Positions 26,373-34,710 of a DNA stretch of 64,000 nt are shown in pieces. Where the stretch lies: assembly GCA_017302795.1 (NCBI GenBank), contig JAFLCB010000002.1:62001-126000 (forward strand). The letters run 5' to 3'. Numbering within the stretch: the stretch's first letter is position 1; each line of letters starts with the position of its first letter. The position numbers and the translations under genes are program-made. The stretch comes from Deltaproteobacteria bacterium. GTDB lineage: Bacteria; Bdellovibrionota; Bdellovibrionia; Bdellovibrionales; JAMPXM01. The notes under the pieces are model-generated. The model was not told the DNA's origin. It ran no database searches and worked only from the letters and a program-made list of their open reading frames with translations.

Positions 26373-26735
26373 TCAGCGACAGTTGTTGTAACAAGTCGAG
26401 CTCGGGTAACTCTCGCCGCAAGTCTTGATACAGGCGTCAAAAGCTTCAAGAACACAGTTCGGATGACGGGACTTAAAGGCAGGCCATTCGTTAGTAAAAC
26501 AAGTAGATGCAGGATATGACCGTTTGCAGGTTTGATACCGAGATTCATAAGTCGAGATTTGAATTTCACAAGTCGTAGGCCCGCCGACGGCGTTGCACGT
26601 CACCGTTGTCGCAACATTCGGTTGAATCACAGCGCTATCGCCGGAATTCAAATTCAAAGTTGCTGCTTGAGCCATAAAGCCCATTGAAAGAATTCCAGCT
26701 GCGAGGCCGCCAAAAATCGATTTTTTTCTGAACAT
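26373..26735 (-). CDS. Small secreted Cys-rich protein of unknown function
   Basis: Protein of 120 residues. From ATG 26735 (preceded by AGAGGAAAAC) it has a short signal peptide ending in AAQAA, FMAQAATLNL. The mature part has ten Cys arranged in pairs, several in a repeated pattern Y-P-A/S-S-T-C (SYPASTCFTN and SYPSSTCYNN), so a compact, disulfide-rich domain with an internal duplication is likely. No family recognised. An upstream in-frame Met (26759) lacks the ribosome site. First gene of a run of exported-protein genes behind the heptosyltransferase-like gene. Confidence 0.6.
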   Translation of the reverse strand: MFRKKSIFGGLAAGILSMGFMAQAATLNLNSGDSAVIQPNVATTVTCNAVGGPTTCEIQISTYESRYQTCKRSYPASTCFTNEWPAFKSRHPNCVLEAFDACIKTCGESYPSSTCYNNCR

Positions 26736-26774
26736 GTTTTCCTCTCGGTGCAGTCGCACCTTTTTAAATTTCAG

Positions 26775-27908
26775 TTAAGTAAGTGCTGACCAAAGTGAGC
26801 GAACGGATTCAAGACTAACTCGATTCATACAGTCGTACTGAGGGCAGGTCGAACCGATACAGGCTTTTTTACCTGGGCATTCAACTTCCGGAACAAGGAT
26901 TTGTACGGAATCACCCTGCGGTGCCCAGCGGGTTGGGTGCTGCACTTTGACGGGGCTGTATATGCCGATTACTGGACGGCCCAATGAAGCAGCCAAGTGG
27001 GCAACGCCAGTACTTGGTGCGAGAACACATTTCGCTCCCTCAAGAACGTGCAACAGTTGCGCACCGGTGAGCTTCGAATCTAACCATTCAATATTTTGCG
27101 CTCCTTGGAGCGCTTGACGGATCGGTTGTAAAACCGCTTCATCGGTTGCTGTTCCGGTGATGACGATCTTTCCGTCTTTCGAAGCTTCTTGAATCCAGGA
27201 GATATAGTGCGAAGTGGGCCAATTTCTAGCAGACCCTGCCATGCCAGGATGAATCACAGAATACTTTCCGTGTGTAAGTCCGTGCTTTTTCAAAGTGGCT
27301 GATTGCCAGTCTGGATCGACTTTTAATTTCAGCGGCAGCCGCTCGATTTTTTCTGACTCCGACGTCATTGAATCAATGACCCGCATGTTGTACTCGAACT
27401 CACTTGTCTCAGCGAGACTTCGTTTTTGCCGAACTCCCTGGTTAAAAAACAAAAAGGAATGCCACTGTGATCGCACGCCTACACGATTTGGAATTCTTGC
27501 TAACCAGAGCAGCGGACTGACCCACCACGGCGCATGAAACACGATGGCAGTTTTATATTTTCTATCCTTTAACTCGCGAAGTAGGCGTTTGAATTCGGCC
27601 TGGGTCACTTTTGATTTCATTTCGCGAACGCGTCTGCGAGGAACGGCGTGATCAGCGACAAAGCCCAGCCCCTCTGAGATCCACCAATCGACATTTCTCT
27701 CGCCATCTGATTCCGGATACAATCCGTCGGCTGGTAGGCTGAGAGTCAGGTCGCCCAATCGGTCCATGCGCACAAAAAGTGTGGGACCGTCAGCAGGGCT
27801 GAGACCGGTGACGCTTCGTTCACTTCGGACAAGCATGCGCGGTGAAAGATCCGAGGACGGCAAATAGGAATCCAAATTCTCAGTCATATCGAGACGATAG
27901 CGGGCCAT
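26775..27908 (-). CDS. Glycosyltransferase family 9 (heptosyltransferase-like)
   Basis: GT-B enzyme that probably adds ADP-heptose or another sugar to lipopolysaccharide core at the cytoplasmic face of the inner membrane. N-terminal domain: TLFVRMDRLGDLTLSLPA near residue 44, the usual GT9 opening. C-terminal domain: SVIHPGMAGSARNWPTSHY, VITGTATDE and CVLAPSTGVAHLAASLGRPV ending in GIYSP, the nucleotide-sugar site. A C-terminal cluster of four Cys in CPGKKACIGSTCPQYDC is an addition that might bind metal. 377 residues. First gene of the minus-strand run. Confidence 0.85.
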   Translation of the reverse strand: MARYRLDMTENLDSYLPSSDLSPRMLVRSERSVTGLSPADGPTLFVRMDRLGDLTLSLPADGLYPESDGERNVDWWISEGLGFVADHAVPRRRVREMKSKVTQAEFKRLLRELKDRKYKTAIVFHAPWWVSPLLWLARIPNRVGVRSQWHSFLFFNQGVRQKRSLAETSEFEYNMRVIDSMTSESEKIERLPLKLKVDPDWQSATLKKHGLTHGKYSVIHPGMAGSARNWPTSHYISWIQEASKDGKIVITGTATDEAVLQPIRQALQGAQNIEWLDSKLTGAQLLHVLEGAKCVLAPSTGVAHLAASLGRPVIGIYSPVKVQHPTRWAPQGDSVQILVPEVECPGKKACIGSTCPQYDCMNRVSLESVRSLWSALT

Positions 27909-28137
27909 TGGTCCAGCTGCAATCGAGATTCGGTGAGTCGAACGGCCAGAAGTGAGCCTCGCGACGCGCGTTCGCGGGAATCTGGACTGGAAAGGTTTCC
28001 AAGGCGCTGAAACGCTAACCCTATGCGTTATCTAAAGTCGACGCAGGTTTATCGTGTTTTCATCCGCCTACTTCGGGCCGTTTACAACGTCGGCCAAGGG
28101 AACTAGAACTTTGGGAGCAAATTGACGAGAGGGGCTT

Positions 28138-30531
28138 GTGATCGTCAAAAACAGGGGATTTAAAAATACGGTGTGCGAAGCATCGAACTCGTTTGCGAGT
28201 CTGGTGTTACTTCGAGTTTTCAGTGTTGCTCTTTTGTCGGCGACGCTGACGGGTTGCGGGCTCAATACGTTGGAGGCGGTGCCTGGAGAGGCGCCGTTGA
28301 AACTTTCTGGTCCAACGGAAAACTGCATGAGCGAAAGCCTCAAGCATTTGGAATCCTATTTCAAAGGTTCCGCATCGGCGGAACAAGTCGATACGGCGTT
28401 CTCGTGTGTATCCGGCGCGCTCGATATGTTCACGACCTATGGCCGCGGTACTACCGATCGCGACTCGTTTTCTTCCATTGAACTTCGTACTTTTCTTGAA
28501 CGTCACTTCCTTGGGAATCTCAAGCTTAGCGATTCTCTATTGAATGAAGTCATGCGAGTAAAGATCGCGATACTCGGTGGATCGCCTGACCGCCTGACCA
28601 AGGCTGAACTCACGCGACTTGTCGAAGTTTTGGATACTCTGCGGATTGAAGCGCTTCGACTTCGCCCTTATGTAGAAATTTTAAATCAACGCTTGCCTGC
28701 AGACGGCCTAAGTGTCGATCCAAGTCATCTCGAACAAGCAATATCAGATTTCACATTTACCATGGACACTTTGGGAGCTCTTCTAGGAAAGTCTCGACAG
28801 ACCTATAAGCTCGAGAACCTCAAGACATTGCTTCAGGATTTTCAAGGTCTCTACGAAGGCCGGTCGAATTGGAAAGGTCCTGAGTGGTTTTCGCAGCAAA
28901 TGCCACTGATTGTCTCGGCGAAAGCCCTGCTGATCCGACCCGATGGCGAGTCTATTTCTCCAGACGAGTGGCAACTTTTATTTTCTCATGTTGGTCGCGT
29001 CTATGGACTTTTCTTGCGCTTCAAGTATGCGATCAAAGGACGCGATCTTTTCTTCGGTGAAGGTTTAGCGCAGACCGAAATCGGCATCTTGGAGGTCGCA
29101 GGAATTTTAGAGGAGGCGATTGAAGCCAAGGGTGACGAAAAGATTAGTTACCAGATCTTGCGGGACTTTATCCTGGCCTTGGGCGCGTCGGGCTCTTTTG
29201 AATTGCCTGTTCAGGCGTCAACGATTTCTGATTTGTTAGAGCCGCTTCTGGAAAAAATCTTTAATCCCATCGTGCTTGGCGCGCGGGGCGCGAACCGCCT
29301 CGATCCGAACGATCCACTCTCGGTCCGCGGTGAACGCGTGGTTCAGGGCGGGCTTACGCGAACTAATCTCTATCGTATCCGCGACACCTTTTTGGGCTGG
29401 GTTGAAACCCAAGAGTTTTGGGAGCGCCTTGAGGTCGAGGCAATGTTGAAAGATCCAACGTTACAAAAGGGCCAACCTCTGCCTCTGAAAGTAGTTCGGC
29501 CGATTTGGGCGTCGTTCAACCCAGTTTTCGCCGAACCCTGGTCAGATCTGAAGTCGATTTTCGATCGCCCCGTACCGCCATCAACTCGCGAAAACGGCAC
29601 GATGATTTTTGAGAACTCAAAGAAAATCGTTTACGACAGAAAGTCATTTCGCGAACTCAATTGGAAGCAACAAGTGGTTCGAACGATCGGCTATGGCTAT
29701 ATCAGTGATCCTGAAGGTTTAAGAATGTCGGGGATCACTCTCGATCAGTTCGAGAAAGTATTTATAGACCTTCGCCAACTTGCGATCGATTTGGACTTCC
29801 TCGACGAATCCGAAAATGATATTTGGAAAACCGGCTTTTCGATTTCCAATATTTTCCTATTCTCAAGTAACGGTGACGATCGAATTGGTTATCATGAGGC
29901 AACGGATCTCTTCATCGTTTCCTTCGCATCAGGCGTGATCCGAGATGGGATTGAAGCAGCCCTTTTGTTGAATTGCGAGTCGGGTCCACTGGATGTTGCC
30001 GGGAAGCCCACATATAAGGCCTCGTGCTGGCGCAAACAAATGAAGGCTGGCTATACCGATTTTTTATTCGATATTCCGGGTTGGGTCCGACAAGCAAAGG
30101 GATTTGGCAGCGGGTCTTGGGGCAAGTTTTTTGATAACATTGAAAAGGCTTCGCGGAAGACTGATAGTCCGTCTGGTCTGCTGACATCAAGTGAGCGCAG
30201 TCGCGCGATCTCCATTCACCACTATATTGAATCTCTTTACACGCGTTGGGACAGTAATCGCGATGACCGTCTTTCGTTGAACGAGGCTGATAAATCATAC
30301 TTTCTATTTAAACGACTGCTGAAGGATGCTTCTGGTTTCAAAAAAGACGAGGAAGTACGCGCATTGTTCTTTTACCTTTTGGCTTACGGAGCGCCACCCG
30401 ACGATGGTGACCTGGGCGACATTGTGAAGTGGTTGTGGTGGAAATCAAATCCCGATCAGTGGCCATCTCGTGTCAGCGCATCACGCGAGAAACTTGCACA
30501 GATCTTTGGTAATCTTGCGGCCGAGCTCTAG
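28138..30531 (+). CDS. Large lipoprotein with EF-hand-like loops
   Basis: Protein of 797 residues exported as a lipoprotein: FSVALLSATLTGCGLN has a good lipobox (L-T-G-C, Cys near residue 41). The mature protein is mostly helical with no family I can name. Two segments look like EF-hand calcium loops: SSNGDDRIGYHEATDLF near residue 580 and DSNRDDRLSLNEADKSYF near 705, each with Asp/Asn at alternate places and a final Glu. GTG 28138 has GAGGGG upstream. Large helical lipoproteins of this kind are frequent in Bdellovibrio-type genomes. Stands alone; a minus-strand receiver gene follows 15 bp after its end. Confidence 0.65.
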   Translation: MIVKNRGFKNTVCEASNSFASLVLLRVFSVALLSATLTGCGLNTLEAVPGEAPLKLSGPTENCMSESLKHLESYFKGSASAEQVDTAFSCVSGALDMFTTYGRGTTDRDSFSSIELRTFLERHFLGNLKLSDSLLNEVMRVKIAILGGSPDRLTKAELTRLVEVLDTLRIEALRLRPYVEILNQRLPADGLSVDPSHLEQAISDFTFTMDTLGALLGKSRQTYKLENLKTLLQDFQGLYEGRSNWKGPEWFSQQMPLIVSAKALLIRPDGESISPDEWQLLFSHVGRVYGLFLRFKYAIKGRDLFFGEGLAQTEIGILEVAGILEEAIEAKGDEKISYQILRDFILALGASGSFELPVQASTISDLLEPLLEKIFNPIVLGARGANRLDPNDPLSVRGERVVQGGLTRTNLYRIRDTFLGWVETQEFWERLEVEAMLKDPTLQKGQPLPLKVVRPIWASFNPVFAEPWSDLKSIFDRPVPPSTRENGTMIFENSKKIVYDRKSFRELNWKQQVVRTIGYGYISDPEGLRMSGITLDQFEKVFIDLRQLAIDLDFLDESENDIWKTGFSISNIFLFSSNGDDRIGYHEATDLFIVSFASGVIRDGIEAALLLNCESGPLDVAGKPTYKASCWRKQMKAGYTDFLFDIPGWVRQAKGFGSGSWGKFFDNIEKASRKTDSPSGLLTSSERSRAISIHHYIESLYTRWDSNRDDRLSLNEADKSYFLFKRLLKDASGFKKDEEVRALFFYLLAYGAPPDDGDLGDIVKWLWWKSNPDQWPSRVSASREKLAQIFGNLAAEL

Positions 30532-30546
30532 TCAATTTGGCAGAGC

Positions 30547-30927
30547 CTATTTCAATCCGATTCGTTTAAGAAGATCCGTTAGTTCTTCTTCCGTAAAGGG
30601 GCGCATCAAGTAATCGGTAGCCCCCGCAGCCACGGCATCAAAATGGAGCTTTGCATCGTTGTCTTCCGAAATAATCACGATCGGGAACTGTGCCCAACCG
30701 GGAAGCTGTCGAATCGTTCGAACAAGTTCCAGTCCAGACATTTCTGGCATCTGCCGACTGATAAAGACCGCGTGAAATGGACTTTGGCTTTGTGGCGTCG
30801 CCATAAGAAGGCGAAGTGCCGAAATGCTGTCTCCTGCTTCTTCGATGAAATTGACGCCTTGGCGAATGAGAAACACTCTCAGAAGAAGTCGAGCCGCCCT
30901 TTGATCGTCAACAAGTAGATATCCCAC
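30547..30927 (-). CDS. Stand-alone receiver domain lacking the phosphoacceptor Asp
   Basis: CheY-like protein of 126 residues. The fold is intact: LLVDDQRAAR gives the acidic pair (D7, D8), VIISED the Ser/Thr position, and LMRPFTEEEL the last loop. At position 57, where CheY has its phosphorylated Asp, the sequence is VFISRQMPEMSG: Ser replaces Asp. The normally invariant Lys109 is Arg. It is therefore unlikely to be phosphorylated in the usual way and may signal by binding. GTG start. Divergent from the HD-GYP-type gene with a perfect inverted repeat between them, so the two may be co-controlled. Confidence 0.85.
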   Translation of the reverse strand: MGYLLVDDQRAARLLLRVFLIRQGVNFIEEAGDSISALRLLMATPQSQSPFHAVFISRQMPEMSGLELVRTIRQLPGWAQFPIVIISEDNDAKLHFDAVAAGATDYLMRPFTEEELTDLLKRIGLK

Positions 30928-30969
30928 AATAAACAGAGTAGCGCGGTCTGGGTCCAGTCGGAAGCGAAC

Positions 30970-30997
30970 TTGTCCTATTCACGCAAAATTAGGACAA
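30970..30997. promoter_or_regulatory. Perfect inverted repeat between divergent receiver and HD-GYP genes
   Basis: TTGTCCTA (30970-30977) and TAGGACAA (30990-30997) form an exact 8-base dyad with a 12-base spacer. Its place in the 127-bp gap between two divergent signalling genes suggests a binding site for a dimeric regulator, possibly acting on both promoters. The symmetry is seen directly; the function is inferred. Confidence 0.45.
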
Positions 30998-31054
30998 TGT
31001 GAGGGGAATGTGCTGCCGGGATTAGGCGAACGTGCTGAAAGTTAGGAGTTTCAA

Positions 31055-32032
31055 TTGAGCGGAAGCGGACGAGCGAAGATCACAGTAAAAGCAGTGACGA
31101 TGGAGCAGGTATGCTCTTGGGTGACGACGCCGACGAACCTGTATATGAAGCTTCAGGACGGTCGTTTCGTTGCGGTTTTCCGAACAGGAAACTTGATTGA
31201 TCAGGAGCGCCTAGCGAAGTACGCCGCGAAAGGTGTCACGACGCTTTTTTCAAGTGAACAAGATTTAGATAACATGTCCACGGCTGACGGCGCGTTCGTC
31301 ATTGCTACGACCAATAGTAAAGTCGATGCCTTAGAAAAAATCAGTCAGACGGTGTTTGATGATCTCTTAGCGCTGGGAGTTTCAGAGGCGAGCTACAACA
31401 ATGCGAAGGCTGTCAGCAAGGTCGTGCGGTCGATGATCGACAAAGATCCAAAGCTATCTGATGCCTTCACGAAATTTCAAGAGGTCGGCGGCGAAGAAGT
31501 TCGACATGCGATGATGGTTTCGGCTATGAGCACGATTCTATGTTCTTCGATGGATTGGATTAAGCCTTCTACTTTTGAAAGTTTGGCATTGGGGGCGCTT
31601 CTGCACGATATCGGAATGCTTTCTTTACCGAAAGACATCCAAAGGGGCGACGTTGCAACCATGAGCCCAAATGATCGAAAGCTATTCGAGGGGCACGGAG
31701 AAGCAGGGCGCGCGCTTTTGTCGCAACTAAAAACGGTACCCGATGATGTTGTAATGATCGTCGCCCATCATCACGAACGAAGCGATGGTTCTGGTTTTCC
31801 ATTGGGACTAAAAGATGTCTACATTCATCCATTGGCGCGCATCGTCGGTTTAGCGAATGAGTTGGTTGAAAGATATGAAGAAGATCGAGTCGCAGGACGA
31901 GCGACTTCGGTTCGTTTTTTGGTCGAAGGGTTGATCGGCTCGCAGGGATCACGCTTCAATCGCGATGTAATTAAGTCATTAAAAGCTCTTTTGGCATCCG
32001 ACGCACTCAAAAGTGATCCTTTAAAAAAGTAA
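31055..32032 (+). CDS. HD-GYP-type domain protein
   Basis: Probable cyclic-di-GMP phosphodiesterase or a catalytically altered relative, 325 residues. The ~130-residue N-terminal part has no recognised domain. The HD-GYP domain has its first His at H151 (EVRHAMM), HDIG at 184-187, H214 in FEGHGEAG, the HHH at 238-240 and DGSGFP at 244-249 (Tyr of GYP is Phe). The Lys that normally follows HDIG is Met here (HDIGML), so full activity is uncertain. TTG 31055 is well placed after TAGGAG. Divergent from the Asp-less receiver, a natural partner. Confidence 0.82.
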   Translation: MSGSGRAKITVKAVTMEQVCSWVTTPTNLYMKLQDGRFVAVFRTGNLIDQERLAKYAAKGVTTLFSSEQDLDNMSTADGAFVIATTNSKVDALEKISQTVFDDLLALGVSEASYNNAKAVSKVVRSMIDKDPKLSDAFTKFQEVGGEEVRHAMMVSAMSTILCSSMDWIKPSTFESLALGALLHDIGMLSLPKDIQRGDVATMSPNDRKLFEGHGEAGRALLSQLKTVPDDVVMIVAHHHERSDGSGFPLGLKDVYIHPLARIVGLANELVERYEEDRVAGRATSVRFLVEGLIGSQGSRFNRDVIKSLKALLASDALKSDPLKK

Positions 32033-32059
32033 ATTCAACGATGCGCCATTCGCCGGCTG

Positions 32060-33019
32060 TTAACCCCGGAAAATCATCAAGATCGTAAATCCGCAAACGA
32101 AGAACAAAAAGGCGAGGCCAAGGTATCGACTTGGCTTTTTTCGTTGAATCACCGATTCCAAGAGAGCCGCGAACATTGGACCCGTGATCGAGATCGCTGA
32201 GATCGAGGCAAGGTGGCCAATCTGGATGGCTGTTAAGTAAAGGCACAGTGAAAGGTAGGTTCCCGCAAAACAGCCTAATAAAATCAGAGCTCGTGATGGG
32301 TTGTCGAAGCGAAGGAAGTTTGAAAACAGTCCAATGACCGGCGTCTCTTCCTTGATTCCTTTCATAAGCCTTCTCGAGTGCACAAATCCCGCTATGCAGG
32401 CATAAGCGAAGAGTGCACCAAAGCACCGAATCAAGTGTCCTTCTAAGGGCTGAGTGTGCGGAGAACTCTCGAACGCAAACCGAGTCAGAAGCACTCCTGC
32501 CGAGTCCATCGAAACGCCGATAATCGCCATCACGAGTCCACGAATTTCCCACGACTTTGATTCGCGATATTTTTCTAAGCTAAAAATAACTAGGCAACCT
32601 ATGAGGAAAACGATCGCAATTAACCTTCGTCCGTCAAATGCTTGTCCGAAGAACGCCGAGCCAGCGAGGCCCAGCACCAAGGGCTGAAAGCCGTACAGCA
32701 TCAGGGTGCGTGAAACTCCGATCCGAATAAAAGCGTCCAATAGAAACAAATCTCCGATGCCGAGGCCGATGAATCCAGAAAGTAAGAGGACTCCGGTTGC
32801 GAGGTCCGTCGGCGGTGCCCAAGTACCAATTCGATTTTGAAACCAAAATAAAACGGGGAGCGTGATGATAAGTAAAACCATCGCGATGAAAGCTTTTGCG
32901 GTGTTCATCCAAATCACGGAAACGGATCGGGAGAAGCGGGCGAAGATAAGGCTTGCGCTAGAAAAACTGAGCGTAGCGCCAAGAGTAAGAAAATACGGAA
33001 GAAGAGAGAGCTCGTTCAA
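32060..33019 (-). CDS. EamA/DMT-family transporter
   Basis: Inner membrane carrier of the drug/metabolite transporter superfamily, 319 residues with about ten hydrophobic segments in two EamA repeats: GVLLLSGFIGLGIGDLFLL-DAFIRIGVSRTLMLYGFQPLV in the first and CLYLTAIQIGHLASISAISI-TGPMFAALLESVIQRKKPS in the second. DMT members export amino acids, nucleobases or other metabolites; the substrate is unknown. Starts with TTG, with GAGG four bases upstream, overlapping the stop of the CDF gene, so the two are translationally coupled. Confidence 0.85.
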   Translation of the reverse strand: MNELSLLPYFLTLGATLSFSSASLIFARFSRSVSVIWMNTAKAFIAMVLLIITLPVLFWFQNRIGTWAPPTDLATGVLLLSGFIGLGIGDLFLLDAFIRIGVSRTLMLYGFQPLVLGLAGSAFFGQAFDGRRLIAIVFLIGCLVIFSLEKYRESKSWEIRGLVMAIIGVSMDSAGVLLTRFAFESSPHTQPLEGHLIRCFGALFAYACIAGFVHSRRLMKGIKEETPVIGLFSNFLRFDNPSRALILLGCFAGTYLSLCLYLTAIQIGHLASISAISITGPMFAALLESVIQRKKPSRYLGLAFLFFVCGFTILMIFRG

Positions 33020-34086
33020 TTGACCTCAAGATCGATGTAGGTGATCTCGGGAAACTCCTGTCTGATTTGCGCTTCAAGGCGATTGATTTCGCGCCCCATG
33101 ACTCGAACCATGCGCTCAGCGGTTTCAAACAAAACTGGTGTTGGATCGTCGCCATCGCGAATTCTTTCGGCATCGCGTTCGATCATATGACGGTCGATAA
33201 ACGTACTGCCATGGAATTCAATCTCCGCGGCCAAGCGCACATTCCCAGGCGCTAGCACCGCGGTCTTCAAGCTAGTCACGCGTTCAATAGCTGGCAGTGC
33301 TTCAAGATATTCTCGAATTTCCTGCTCGCGATCTTGGCCTGCGGACGCGCCCATAAGAATGCGGGCATTCGCTAGCGCCAGCGTGACTGCCATGACTCCA
33401 AGCAGACCGCCGATTACGATCGACGCGATGGCATCTGGGATTGGCGACTGAAGATGTCTTGAAAGTGAAATCCCCGTAAATGCGACAGCGACCCCTAGTA
33501 CGGCAATCGAGTCTTCAAGAAGAACGGCAACCCCCGTCGGATCATCCCCCCGGCGAACAAATTCCCAGAAACCGGTCTCGCCGCGAGCTTCATTGACCGA
33601 ACGAAGAGCGACGAAAAGCGTGTAACCTTCAATCGCAAGCGCGAGCAAAAGAATCGGTGTGGTCCATGGACCTTCATAGATCGGGTCGGTCGGACGAGCT
33701 TGAACAAGTTGCTCAATGCCATGCCAGGTGGTGAAACCGAATCCGAGGAAGAAAATGCCGACGGCACTAATTAAATTCCATATGTAACGCGCTCGTCCCT
33801 TGCCGAAGGGAAACTCTTTTGTTGGGCGGCCGGCGCCGTGCCGAATTCCTACGAGTAAAAGTATTTGATTGGCAGTGTCGGCTAGCGAGTGAATCGTTTC
33901 CGCAAGCATTGAGGGACTGCGGCTGACCATCCAGCCGAAGAACTTGGCGATGGTGACGATCCCATTTCCGGCGATCGCAACAAGAACCGCACGGATGGAC
34001 GAATCATCCCAGATGCTTCGGTTATGGCCGTGGTCCGCGTTTTCATTTAGGGAAGAGGCGCCGTGGCCCCTACTGTCTGACTCCAT
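33016..34086 (-). CDS. Cation diffusion facilitator (CDF) family transporter
   Basis: Inner membrane exporter of divalent metal ions (Zn, Fe, Mn or Co) by proton exchange; 356 residues from ATG 34086. Family features: six predicted helices, the metal site HSLADTANQILLL in the second helix and LLEDSIAVLGV in the fifth, and a cytoplasmic C-terminal domain with RVTSLKTAVLAPGNVRLAAE, as in the group with FieF-like domains. The N-terminal tail is His-poor. The second-helix HSLAD and fifth-helix EDS motifs resemble the TMEM163/YdfM-like CDF branch. Coupled to the EamA gene by a start/stop overlap. Metal specificity is not readable. Confidence 0.87.
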   Translation of the reverse strand: MESDSRGHGASSLNENADHGHNRSIWDDSSIRAVLVAIAGNGIVTIAKFFGWMVSRSPSMLAETIHSLADTANQILLLVGIRHGAGRPTKEFPFGKGRARYIWNLISAVGIFFLGFGFTTWHGIEQLVQARPTDPIYEGPWTTPILLLALAIEGYTLFVALRSVNEARGETGFWEFVRRGDDPTGVAVLLEDSIAVLGVAVAFTGISLSRHLQSPIPDAIASIVIGGLLGVMAVTLALANARILMGASAGQDREQEIREYLEALPAIERVTSLKTAVLAPGNVRLAAEIEFHGSTFIDRHMIERDAERIRDGDDPTPVLFETAERMVRVMGREINRLEAQIRQEFPEITYIDLEVN

Positions 34087-34179
34087 AGAGGATGTCAGCC
34101 TATCGAACCGGGGGTCGAAGCACAAATATGCTATGCGTTATGGTTCAAAAAACCGACAAAGGTGAACTTGGCCTTAAAT

Positions 34180-34617
34180 CTAGGCTGATTCCATGGCTCG
34201 TCGGAACTCAGCCGGAATTTCAAGTTTTGCTCCGGTGGCAATATCCATGAAGACATGAACGGTTTGGACGGTCGAGCAAAGCACCGACTTTTCGTTGTAA
34301 ATCTTCGACTCAGCCGTGAACGAGCTTGTGCCCAGTTTCAAGATTTGAAAGTCAATTCGGGTAGTTCGGCCCGGAGAAAAGGGTCCAAAGTATTCTGCTT
34401 CAGACTTTCGAATAGGAACCGCAACTTCGGTCGATAGGAACCACTTTTTATAATCGATGCCGAGGTGATCGGTAACGAAGGCCTCGTAGGCTTCGTGATG
34501 CCATCGATAGACATTGGCGAAAAACGAGATTCCTGCCGGATCCGCTTCCGAGAATTGAATGCGCCGCGAAATTGAAAACGAAGATCGAGGAGTGCTTGGC
34601 GAATTCGTGGTGTTCAT
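34180..34617 (-). CDS. Hotdog-fold acyl-CoA thioesterase, probably DHNA-CoA hydrolase
   Basis: 4-hydroxybenzoyl-CoA-thioesterase-type enzyme of about 145 residues from ATG 34617. The active-site segment RIQFSEADPAGISFFANVY and WHHEAYEAF carries the Asp of the 4-HBT family and continues as a single hotdog domain to TVHVFMDIATGAKLEIPAE. Members of this group hydrolyse 1,4-dihydroxy-2-naphthoyl-CoA in menaquinone synthesis. The gene is divergent from a polyprenyl synthase and menA, the next enzymes of that route, which makes this reading likely. Other acyl-CoA substrates are possible. Longer in-frame starts (34698) overlap the divergent gene. Confidence 0.78.
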   Translation of the reverse strand: MNTTNSPSTPRSSFSISRRIQFSEADPAGISFFANVYRWHHEAYEAFVTDHLGIDYKKWFLSTEVAVPIRKSEAEYFGPFSPGRTTRIDFQILKLGTSSFTAESKIYNEKSVLCSTVQTVHVFMDIATGAKLEIPAEFRRAMESA

Positions 34618-34710
34618 TTGCTCTGGATATCGTAGCTTGCCTAGCCCAGTCAGCAAGATCATCGGCGGATTTGACTTTGGCAGAATGCGGTGCAACATGA
34701 TCGGCGATAT

